DNA of 14,768 nucleotides from Caldifarciminota bacterium. Lineage in GTDB: Bacteria; Hydrothermota; Tepidihabitantia; Tepidihabitantales; Tepidihabitantaceae. Every line of letters starts with the position of its first letter. The first letter of the stretch is position 1. The notes under the pieces are model-generated. The model did not search any database. It was not told the origin of the DNA and was given only the letters and a program-made list of their open reading frames with translations. The DNA lies in NCBI GenBank assembly GCA_903908785.1, contig CAIVTL010000281.1, positions 1 to 14,768 of the forward strand. Direction: 5' to 3'. The position numbers were made by a program, and so were the translations under genes. Positions 1 through 7,148 of the stretch are shown here, piece by piece.

Positions 1-1026
1 CCCGGTCGTGTCCGGTCCCAGACCGGACGGAATCCTGCTGCCGCGCGCCCCACCCCAGGTCAGCCAATAGACGTTGTGTCGCGTGAAATAGTTCTTGACG
101 TACGCCGAGCACCGACCGACCCAGTGCTCAGGCCCGAGACCGTAAAACCCCAGGCGGTCATTCGGGTCCAGCCTGCCGTCTTCCTCGCCCTGTACGAATA
201 TCGGCACCTGCTGCATCGTATCCGGGTACGACTTGTTCGGCACGTGCTCACCAATCGTGTACAGGGCTAGTGTTGCCGGGTCAAGCCCGGAGAGGGGTAC
301 TCCGGCCGCAGCCAGCTCTCGGCCGGTGATGCCGTAGATGCCGGTCGAGTCAACCTGCAGCTTCAGCCAGGACGGCGAACGTTCAAACTGGGAGCCGGGG
401 TGGGTCGGCCAGCCCAGCTTCCAGTCCAGCGCGTCCTTCGGGTTCAGCAGCATCCCGGCACAAGCGCCGTCCAGCGGGTCCGGGTCGCCATTCGGTTCCG
501 GCTTCCGGTCGAAAGCGACTGTTACATCAAGCCACTCGTAGCAGACCAGCTCACCGGTATTCGCGTCATACCGACACGGACTGAGTCGCAACGGGACGAA
601 TCTGATTCTGCGTATGACCTCTACCGGCCCCGCCTGCGCCATGTCCTGCGGCAGCGACCCGGCATTCGCCGGCAGCGCTTCGTACCACGACGAGTCTCCG
701 TCCCACGACACATGGGGAACAGTTGAAATCCGGACGGCCTCCAGCTTGCGCTCCGGCCCTGGCCTGACGCTGACTCGCACGCCGCCGGTCTGGGGTACGC
801 CGACGCGCACGACCTTGCCCGGCAGGTCAAGCTCCCCGGGTTGGGCGAGGTGGTCCGCATCCTCGAACTCGACCACCTGCCCGGCGCCGGCACCGTCAGC
901 CAGATTCACCTGGCCCGGCACGTATCGGAATGAGACCCCGTTCTGGTCCGACCGCACGACAGTTACGGCGGCAAGAAGCGCAGCCGGAAGCAGAGCGAGG
1001 AGCATCGTCGGCCGCAGATTTCTCAC
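1..1026 (-). CDS. C25 (gingipain/PorU-like) secreted protein, N-terminal part; runs off the left edge
   Basis: This is the first 342 codons of a larger exported protein; the 3' part lies outside the window. From the GTG at 1026 it begins with a signal peptide (basic MRNLRPT, then a Leu/Ala-rich core to about residue 24). An all-beta region follows, and near residues 230-335 are motifs I know from the N-terminal domain of C25-family proteins: LKLQVDSTGIYGITGREL, IFVQGEEDGRLDPNDRLGFYG and NVYWLTWGG (first and second quoted in part as seen). In that family the Cys/His peptidase domain comes next, so catalytic residues cannot be judged here. Family members include gingipains and the type IX sortase PorU. 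GTG 1026 is preferred over ATG 1005 because it completes the basic n-region and lies 7 nt after a good -10 box; there is no Shine-Dalgarno. Family assignment is fairly sure, sortase versus protease role unknown. Confidence 0.75.
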   Translation of the reverse strand, partial: MRNLRPTMLLALLPAALLAAVTVVRSDQNGVSFRYVPGQVNLADGAGAGQVVEFEDADHLAQPGELDLPGKVVRVGVPQTGGVRVSVRPGPERKLEAVRISTVPHVSWDGDSSWYEALPANAGSLPQDMAQAGPVEVIRRIRFVPLRLSPCRYDANTGELVCYEWLDVTVAFDRKPEPNGDPDPLDGACAGMLLNPKDALDWKLGWPTHPGSQFERSPSWLKLQVDSTGIYGITGRELAAAGVPLSGLDPATLALYTIGEHVPNKSYPDTMQQVPIFVQGEEDGRLDPNDRLGFYGLGPEHWVGRCSAYVKNYFTRHNVYWLTWGGARGSRIPSGLGPDTTG

Positions 1027-1033
1027 AGTAATG

Positions 1034-1061
1034 AGTCTAGAACCCCGCGCATGCAAGTCAA
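1034..1061 (-). promoter_or_regulatory. Sigma70-type promoter for the C25-like gene, predicted leaderless
   Basis: On the minus strand a TTGACT box (1061-1056) and a TAGACT box (1039-1034) are separated by exactly 16 bp. Only 7 nt separate the -10 box from the GTG start at 1026, so the transcript would begin at or next to the start codon. It sits in the 49-bp gap after the SecD-like gene and would give the C25-like gene its own transcription. Two other promoters in the window have the same geometry, which raises my confidence. Confidence 0.6.
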
Positions 1062-1075
1062 GCAGCCGGACCGAC

Positions 1076-2323
1076 TCATGGCCTGATTTTGACGTCGAAA
1101 CTCGCCGGCATCGCGTCGCACGTGGCCAGCGCGGCAATAGCTCTGACGTCGTCCTCGCTGCCGATGTCGAAAAAGAGCAGCTTGCCGTCCCGGTCCGGCC
1201 TGGCGGCTGAAAATGCTCTACCGTCGACTACGAGCACGGCCGGTCCCCCGGTATCGGGTAGCGCCACTGACACCTCCAACCCGGCGGCTAGCGGAGCCTG
1301 TGCACTCACTGTCCCTCCCAGTTGTTCATCGCTGCCCAGCAACCGCACGAGCACGACGCGTCTTGCCGCATCGCCCCCAACCTCCACGGCCGCGGCGGAA
1401 TCCCGGGGCTCGCCGACCGACCACCGGCCCTGCCACACCTCTACACTGCCACGGCTGAACAGCAGCTCAGCCTGGCGGCGCGACTTGGGCTGGCCCAGCA
1501 GCAGTATGAGGACACGTCCGGTCCTGCGCAAGCGGTAGTCCCAGCCGAGTTTCGCCAGGCGCTGCTTCAATATCCCAACTGCGCGGCCGAACCCGGCCCG
1601 GCTCAGCGTTCGCGGCGGACGTGCTTCGACCGTCATTGCCGGCTGATACGGCACCAGAACCGCCCCGGTGCGGTTGAACCTGCCCAGCCGCAGTTCCCAT
1701 TCTGCCGCCCCCGTCGAATCGGAGCAGTACAGCCGCACGGGCAACCCGGAATGCGGGTCGACCTCCATGATGCCGGCGAGTCTGCGGGTTCGAGTCGGGT
1801 CGAGTATCGGCAGGTCCGCGTTGAAGTGGTACATGTACCGACCGTGCTCGGTTCCGATGAAGTCAAGCGACCTGCCCCGGAAAGCCCCTTCGCCCTGTTC
1901 TAGCACCCGCGTCTCGATGCCGCGCATGGTCCGGCGCCAGTTCGACCCCTCCTTCTCGTACTGGTCCGAACCTTCCGCCCTCAACTCCACGCGCGACACC
2001 TCGGTCCGCCGGCGCATGGACCCGGACCAGACCTCCCGGTCCGGCAGCTCACGCGTTCCGGAGAACCGAACCTCGATTGGGAACGGCGCATCGGTGTGGA
2101 AACTGAGTGTGAATTCAAAGGAACTGAGTTGGGTCAGCCGCGCCCACGCTCCGGCCGCGGCCTGCTCCGGCGCCAGGGGGGACTGTCCCCGCATGGGGAC
2201 TGTCCCCAAAACCCTAACTCCCGCACACGATAGTGTGAGCAATACACACAGGGCCTGGCCTGAGCCTCGGGCGAATCTAGAAATCGGTCCCCAGTCCGAG
2301 GATGAACTTCCAGGTCTTGTCAC
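1076..2323 (-). CDS. Exported, possibly lipid-anchored protein with LolA-like N-terminal half and SecD-P1-like C-terminal half
   Basis: A 415-residue exported protein of unnamed function. A hydrophobic stretch ends in LLTLSC (Cys33), which would fit a loose lipobox. Residues about 55-235 look like a single beta-sheet lipid-carrier-type domain (LolA/LppX-like), with the phrase MEVDPHSGLPVRLYC typical of that group; this half is tentative. Residues 243-300 and 350-413 resemble the first periplasmic domain of SecD: a helix like AVGILKQRLAKLG, then VLILLLGQPKSRRQAELLF and a VEVW strand, and later VLVVDGRAFSAA followed by IAALATCDAMPASFDV, matching SecD's DG-x-x-SAP and L-x-x-G-x-LPA-x-x-x-V. No SecD membrane segments are present. 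The start is uncertain: the GTG at 2323 overlaps the upstream gene by 47 bp and has no Shine-Dalgarno. An ATT (codon 14) or an ATG at 2194 are other options, the latter removing the export signal. Confidence 0.7.
   Translation of the reverse strand: MTRPGSSSSDWGPISRFARGSGQALCVLLTLSCAGVRVLGTVPMRGQSPLAPEQAAAGAWARLTQLSSFEFTLSFHTDAPFPIEVRFSGTRELPDREVWSGSMRRRTEVSRVELRAEGSDQYEKEGSNWRRTMRGIETRVLEQGEGAFRGRSLDFIGTEHGRYMYHFNADLPILDPTRTRRLAGIMEVDPHSGLPVRLYCSDSTGAAEWELRLGRFNRTGAVLVPYQPAMTVEARPPRTLSRAGFGRAVGILKQRLAKLGWDYRLRRTGRVLILLLGQPKSRRQAELLFSRGSVEVWQGRWSVGEPRDSAAAVEVGGDAARRVVLVRLLGSDEQLGGTVSAQAPLAAGLEVSVALPDTGGPAVLVVDGRAFSAARPDRDGKLLFFDIGSEDDVRAIAALATCDAMPASFDVKIRP
2178..2207. repeat. Two direct copies of the 13-bp palindrome GGGGACTGTCCCC
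   Basis: Perfect copies lie at 2178-2190 and 2195-2207, separated by four bases (GCAT). The element falls inside the coding region of the SecD-P1-like protein, just after its hydrophobic signal segment, and encodes the low-complexity stretch VLGTVPMRGQSPLAP. Its position in a linker suggests a REP-like short repeat tolerated where sequence is unconstrained. Each copy can form a short hairpin in RNA, or the two can pair with each other. Confidence 0.8.
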
Positions 2324-5228
2324 TGGTTGCCGAGAGCGGTTTCGCGAAGTCGAGTTTCAAGAGGAAGTACGATATCTGGATGCGGATACCGGCCCCGGCT
2401 CCGAGCTTCAGGTCATCCAGCCGGCTGTTCTGCGAGTCCCAGATTCTCAATCCGGTGTGCTGCACGAGCCCGGCATCAAGAAACGCGACGCCCCTGATAC
2501 CGCCAATCTCGATGGGCAAAGGAAATGCCAGCTTCAGCCGGTCAATGAACGGGTAGCGCAACTCGAAGCCAGCCGTCGCCGCCGCCGGTCCGTTCTCCTG
2601 GTAAAACTCAGCCGGCTGATAGCCGCGAACCACAAGCTGACCGGGCGCGTACTCCAGGAATCTGACTCCCCCCAGGTAATACCGGTCCGCGTCCTCCCCG
2701 AAGCTGCGGGTGCCGAACAACTGGCTGGCGAACACGAACCTCCGGCCGAGACGTTGGTAGTTGCGGAAATCCAGGAACACGTCCTGGAACTTCCGGTCGG
2801 ACAGGAACGAGGCGTCCACGCCGAGCCTCGTCCTTGTTCCTCGCGCCGGGCCATCCCAATCCCAATAGGTATTGTCGAACACGAGCGCGGCTTCACCGTA
2901 GAAGACCTTCTCGTGCCCGATGTTCGCCACATACCAGCCCGGGTTCACCGGGTCGTTTGCCCAGGTGTCGCGCTCCACCTCGCTGTAGTAGCCGGTCACG
3001 CCGGCCTCGACTCGGGCGAAACGGTTGAACGGCAGCGCGCCTAGCACCTGCCCGCCGCGGTTCAGCCGGAACTCAACCTGGTCGAAGGGAATGTAGTACG
3101 GCACTTCGAGCAACTGGAACGCCGTGAATCCGTAGTCGACCCGGTACGGCAGCAGCCAGTACTGAAGGACGACGTTCGAGTTCAGGATATTGCCATAGAG
3201 GTCGGTGTAGAGATCAAACCGGTGGTCGCCGAGCATGTCGCTGAACGCAACGTTGACAGTGCCGGTGAACCCGCCGGACGAGCCCACGCCGTACGAAGCA
3301 GCGCCGGCAGCATAGTCCAGCGACAGGTTGAAACCGACCGGCTTGACCCGGCTGAAGTCGAGACCGGCCTTGTCGAACTTGAACGTGTCGAGAGGCGGTT
3401 CGTACGGCTTGCCCGAATCCGCGGGGATCTTCTCCAGCGGGTCGAGCATAACTGCGATATCCCAGCCGACGTTCGAGTAGTAGGCAAAGGCCAGCTTGCG
3501 GTCATCCCGGGAAAGAGTCAGATACGAAACGTCGCCCAGCAGGTTCGTGCGCCTGACAATCCGGTTGGTCGCGAGCGAATACGCATAGATGTTGCTGGCC
3601 GAATCCGATGCCGCGTACAGCAGATACTGACCGGAATGCGCGAACTCGGGATGCGACAGGTGGCCGCCCCGGTCGGTAAGCCTTGTCACTTCGCCGGCCC
3701 CGTTTCGGAGCCAGACTGCGTACCGGCCGGGAATCCAGGTTTCGCCCTCATCCGGCCGGTCGGAGACAAACGCAATCGTGTCCCCGCCCGGTGAGAAAGT
3801 CGGGTCCCGTTCTTCGTACATGTCGTAGGTAACCCGTGTCGGCTCGCCGCCTTCCACCGCGACCGTGTAGATGTCGCTGAAACCATTCTTGATGCCGACA
3901 AAGGCTATCTTCCTGCCGTCCGGTGAAAATCTTGGGCTGTAAATCGCGTCCAGGTTGCCATATATCCGGCGTTTCACCTTGCCGGATGGGTAGCCGATGA
4001 GCGCGAGGTTGTCCCGGCCGCCGCTGGTCGTAACCACCCCAACCAGGGTTTCATCGGGAGACCAGGCGACGCCGGGCCGGACCAGATGCATGGACTCGAA
4101 CCCGCCCGACCGACCGCCCTTGACGAGCCTCTTCAGAACCCGGCCGTCGAATGCCGAAATCACGTATACGTCGGTGTACTCAAGGCGGTCCGATATCATG
4201 ACGATCTTCGTGCCGCTGGGCGAAATCGCCGGGGCGGTATTGTACACCGAGCCCTCCTCGACGTGGTTGGTCAGGCGCTTGGAAAGGAGTTCGAAGTTGT
4301 CGAGCTTCACGATTTGCGGCCAGTACTTCACCCGCAGGTACTTTTCCCAGTCCGAACTGAACCGCTTGATTGCCACGCCGAACACGGAGGCGAACGCCCC
4401 ATCCAGATTCCGCTTGCTCCGGAGCGCATGCATGAACTCGTACACCTTCTTCCGGCCGTACTTCTCTTCAACGTAGCGGAAGAACGACTCGCCCTCGCGG
4501 TAGACCAGGTAGCCCATCCCGTCCGACAGGTCCTGAATCGGCACCAGCCGGTTGTTGATAACGAGGTCGCGCATGAACGCGTCGGAACTGACGTTCACCC
4601 AGCCGGACTGGAACTCGGCAAAGCCCTCGCTCACCCAGAGCGGGACGCTGAACTCGCTGATAGCCCCGAGCAGCGACGCCAGCCGCGACTGGTAGTACAT
4701 CTGGAACTCAAAGATGTGGGTCAGTTCGTGCCCGATGACGTGGTGCAGATCATTGTACGACCCGTCGAACGGTATCACGATACGGTTCTTTATCAACTCC
4801 GAGAACCCGCCCACGCCTTCGCCAATCACGTCCGTAATCACGTTGGTCTCACTGAACTGCCCGGGCGAAAGGTAGATGAGCAGCGGGGTCTTTCCTTCAA
4901 TCTCAACCGCCAGGTCCTTGGAGGTCTGGGCGTAGTATTCTTCGGCTGACCGGCCGGCGAACTCGGCCAACCCTTCGCCACCGGGGTAGAACAGCACGCG
5001 GAAGTGCTCAGTCTCGTAGGTCCGGAACTGGTAGTCCCGGGTCTGAACCTTGTTCTCGCCGAAATAGGAGTATTGCGCCCCGGCCGACGAAGCCCCGAGG
5101 ACAGCCGCAATGAGGAAAGACAGCGACATCCTGACCACGTACATTTGAAGCTTAGACCCTGAGGCTCCGGTTTCACTGCGAGCAGGCCGCATACGAACGG
5201 CCGGACGTATCCGTTGCATCTGGCGCAT
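2277..5228 (-). CDS. Outer-membrane fusion: gluzincin peptidase, TolB-type propeller and Omp85 (BamA-like) barrel
   Basis: A 983-residue envelope protein with three modules. After a signal peptide (hydrophobic core about residues 34-50, cleavage likely after GASSAGA) comes a peptidase-MA-like zinc protease domain with HELTH (His167, Glu168, His171) and WVSEGFAEF, where Glu201 would be the third zinc ligand. Residues about 325-610 carry repeated WD40/TolB-type motifs such as FSPDGRKIAFVG and FSPGGDTIAFVSDRP. From about 640 to the end is a beta barrel with the Omp85 hallmark VRGY (RGY 868-870), FLDAG, and a C-terminal Phe. No POTRA domains are evident; the propeller takes their place. The ATG at 5228 overlaps the upstream stop (TGATG) and has AGGA 7 nt before it, but gives an unusually long n-region. 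ATG 5144 or 5129 would give a normal signal peptide without a clear ribosome site. Likely role: outer-membrane assembly or surface proteolysis; unproven. Confidence 0.85.
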   Translation of the reverse strand: MRQMQRIRPAVRMRPARSETGASGSKLQMYVVRMSLSFLIAAVLGASSAGAQYSYFGENKVQTRDYQFRTYETEHFRVLFYPGGEGLAEFAGRSAEEYYAQTSKDLAVEIEGKTPLLIYLSPGQFSETNVITDVIGEGVGGFSELIKNRIVIPFDGSYNDLHHVIGHELTHIFEFQMYYQSRLASLLGAISEFSVPLWVSEGFAEFQSGWVNVSSDAFMRDLVINNRLVPIQDLSDGMGYLVYREGESFFRYVEEKYGRKKVYEFMHALRSKRNLDGAFASVFGVAIKRFSSDWEKYLRVKYWPQIVKLDNFELLSKRLTNHVEEGSVYNTAPAISPSGTKIVMISDRLEYTDVYVISAFDGRVLKRLVKGGRSGGFESMHLVRPGVAWSPDETLVGVVTTSGGRDNLALIGYPSGKVKRRIYGNLDAIYSPRFSPDGRKIAFVGIKNGFSDIYTVAVEGGEPTRVTYDMYEERDPTFSPGGDTIAFVSDRPDEGETWIPGRYAVWLRNGAGEVTRLTDRGGHLSHPEFAHSGQYLLYAASDSASNIYAYSLATNRIVRRTNLLGDVSYLTLSRDDRKLAFAYYSNVGWDIAVMLDPLEKIPADSGKPYEPPLDTFKFDKAGLDFSRVKPVGFNLSLDYAAGAASYGVGSSGGFTGTVNVAFSDMLGDHRFDLYTDLYGNILNSNVVLQYWLLPYRVDYGFTAFQLLEVPYYIPFDQVEFRLNRGGQVLGALPFNRFARVEAGVTGYYSEVERDTWANDPVNPGWYVANIGHEKVFYGEAALVFDNTYWDWDGPARGTRTRLGVDASFLSDRKFQDVFLDFRNYQRLGRRFVFASQLFGTRSFGEDADRYYLGGVRFLEYAPGQLVVRGYQPAEFYQENGPAAATAGFELRYPFIDRLKLAFPLPIEIGGIRGVAFLDAGLVQHTGLRIWDSQNSRLDDLKLGAGAGIRIQISYFLLKLDFAKPLSATSDKTWKFILGLGTDF

Positions 5229-6184
5229 CAGCGTATCCTGAGCTTCTCTTCGGTGAACAGAAACAGCCTCTCCGCGACCTTGTACCCGTACGCCATATCC
5301 GGAGTCGTGTGACCATAGCAGATACCACCCCTGGCGTCAAAGCCGATTGCTCCGAACGCCAGCTTCTTCCGTCTCGCCTCGGCTACAACGAGCGTCATGG
5401 CCGTTGACCCGGGCATTGTTTTCATCCGCTCAACGATGTCCCGGGCCAGCGACCGGCGCATTATCTCCTCGCCGTGTCCCGTGCAGGAGACCGCACCGCT
5501 GAGCCCGGCATAGGTACCCGCCCCGAGTATGGCGGAGTCGCCGACCCTGCCCCGCATCCTGCCGACAATCCCACCCGAAGAGGTTGCCACCGCCAGGTTT
5601 CCATGCTTGTCAATCGCTACGGCGCCGACTGTTCCCATCTTACTCCCCGGTTGAGGGAGCGCTCCCGCCTCCGGCGTCGGCGGCGCGCCGTCCGGGAATC
5701 TCTGCTGGTTCATCTTGAGGAAGTACTTTGACCCGTGGTCAACTACCTTCTGGAGCCGGGTCCGCGCGCGCTCGGTAACGACATTGTAGTCCTCGAATCC
5801 CATCTTGCGCGCGAACTCGGTCGCGCCGAGCCCGCATACGAGCAGGTGGTCGGTCTCGGTCATCACCTTCTGGGCAACCAGGATCGGGTTCTTGACTCCG
5901 GTGATACCGGCCACCCCACCGAACCTACCCTCCTGCGTCATCAGCGACGCGTCCATCTCTACCTGTCCGTCAATTGTCAGGTCCGACCCGGTACCGGCAT
6001 CGTATAACGGGTTGTCTTCCATGATTGTTACTGCGGCCACAACGGCTTCCATGGCGTTCGCGCTCTGCCTGAGCAGACGATAGCCTTCGTCGATGGCCTC
6101 AGTCAGCCCCGCCGCGTATGCCGCCTTGTCATCAATCGTGCCGGCTCCGGCGTGACAGACGATTCCCAGTGGGCTGCTGTTCAT
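5228..6184 (-). CDS. iaaA: Isoaspartyl peptidase / plant-type L-asparaginase (Ntn hydrolase)
   Basis: A 318-residue member of the N-terminal-nucleophile hydrolases that cleave beta-aspartyl dipeptides and asparagine. The precursor is cut before Thr185 in the motif GTVGAVAID, which becomes the catalytic N-terminal Thr of the beta subunit. Other family landmarks are CHAGAGTI near the N-terminus, NPLYDAGTGS (59-67), RVGDSAILGAGTYA (213-226) and CTGHGE (234-239). The usual TSTGG after the nucleophile reads TSSGG here (201-205), a conservative Thr-to-Ser change at a position that helps catalysis. The start has GAGG 5 nt upstream of the ATG. Its stop overlaps the start of the Omp85 fusion gene, suggesting coupled translation, and it follows fpg by 43 bp. 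Cytoplasmic, since no signal peptide is seen. Assignment is firm; physiological substrate (repair-derived isoaspartyl peptides or asparagine) is not. Confidence 0.93.
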   Translation of the reverse strand: MNSSPLGIVCHAGAGTIDDKAAYAAGLTEAIDEGYRLLRQSANAMEAVVAAVTIMEDNPLYDAGTGSDLTIDGQVEMDASLMTQEGRFGGVAGITGVKNPILVAQKVMTETDHLLVCGLGATEFARKMGFEDYNVVTERARTRLQKVVDHGSKYFLKMNQQRFPDGAPPTPEAGALPQPGSKMGTVGAVAIDKHGNLAVATSSGGIVGRMRGRVGDSAILGAGTYAGLSGAVSCTGHGEEIMRRSLARDIVERMKTMPGSTAMTLVVAEARRKKLAFGAIGFDARGGICYGHTTPDMAYGYKVAERLFLFTEEKLRIR

Positions 6185-6227
6185 CCAGACCTCGATTCAG
6201 CGAAGACGGCTGCCACTCTGCTCACGG

Positions 6228-7066
6228 CTATTTCTGGCAGGCGGGGCAGAAGTGAGTGCTGCGGCCGCCGAGTTTCTGACGCCGGACCACGCCCACGCAG
6301 CCTCGGCGCCGACATCGCTCGCCCTCGCGCCCGTACACCCGCAACCGATCCTGGAACGAACCAACGCCGCCATCCACGAGCACAAATCCGCCGTCTTTCA
6401 TGGTAGTGCCACACCATCTAATGCCATCCTTGAGCACGCTTCCCAAAGCCACGGTCAGCCGGGAAACCTCAGGTGGCTTCAGGCTGCCTGCCTGACGATC
6501 AGGCCTGATTCCCGCTCGGTGCAGCGCCTCGTCCGAGTAGATGTTGCCCACGCCGCAGGCCACGCGCTGGTCCAGAAGCAGGCTCTTGACCCGGGCTTTC
6601 CGACCGCTCAGATGACCACCCAGATAGGCAGCGCTGTAGCCTTTCTCTATGGGCTCGGGCCCCAGGCGCTCCATTCCTCTGACGCACCTCGGCAATGGGC
6701 CACCATCTGTTATGACGCACACCCTGCCGAATCTCCTGGCGTCGACGAAGGAGAGTGTCTGGCCGTCGGAGAACTCGAGCCTCATGTGTTCGTGCCGGTG
6801 CATGGGATCAACCCCGAACCTGCGCACCTGACCGCTCATGCCCAAATGCAGGACGAGTCCCCGGCCGTTGTTCAGATGGAATATCAGATACTTGCCGCGC
6901 CGGCCCACGCCAAGAACTGTCGCCCCGAGCAATCCGCGCCTGACCCCAGCCGGTCCGGGGTGCATGGTCACTCGCTGGGCGCCGAACCTGACTGCCTCAT
7001 GCGCTTCCCCGCCACCTGCCGACCTAGTAAACGTCGAATTGTCTCGACTTCAGGAAGCTCGGGCAT
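6228..7066 (-). pseudogene. mutM: Formamidopyrimidine-DNA glycosylase (Fpg/MutM) with an internal frame break
   Basis: Base-excision repair glycosylase/AP-lyase for oxidised purines. The 5' piece (ATG 7066 to TGA 6968, 32 residues) begins MPELPEVETIRR, carrying catalytic Pro2 and Glu3. The rest lies in another frame, from the GTG at 6971 down to the TAG at 6228. It holds GRRGKYLIF, LHLGMSGQ, DARRFGRV, GVGNIYSDEAL, and the C-terminal zinc finger ending in GGRSTHFCPACQK. Joining the frames near 6995-6988, just after the codons for MRQ, gives a continuous protein of about 279 residues, the normal family length, so one base appears to be missing. Explanations are an assembly or sequencing error (most likely), a real mutation, or two separately translated pieces, since stop and GTG overlap. 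The first zinc-finger pair is spaced C-x4-C rather than the usual C-x2-C. There is no convincing Shine-Dalgarno before ATG 7066. Confidence 0.85.
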
Positions 7067-7093
7067 CAGGAAAGAAGTCCAGAGTCCAAGCCA

Positions 7094-7138
7094 TCAAGGA
7101 TTCCGGTCTGTCCGACACTCGGCCCCTCGAATCCTTGA
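7094..7138 (-). other. Inverted repeat between ctpA and fpg; possible attenuator
   Basis: TCAAGGATTC (7094-7103) and GAATCCTTGA (7129-7138) form a perfect 10-bp stem with a 25-nt loop, and the loop contains a smaller CCGAGTGTCGG hairpin. On the minus-strand transcript it lies between the ctpA stop (7149) and the fpg start (7066). No U-run follows, so it is not a standard intrinsic terminator. An RNA processing or stabilising hairpin is equally possible. Confidence 0.45.
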
Positions 7139-7148
7139 ATCCGCTTCT

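Noticed and set aside
1..300. Small open frames on both strands at the left edge
   Set aside because: They are shadows of the long minus-strand C25-like frame, which is open without interruption from 1026 to the edge.
1668..3044. 458-codon plus-strand open frame
   Set aside because: It is antisense to the SecD-like and Omp85-fusion genes and shows no motif, signal peptide or ribosome site.
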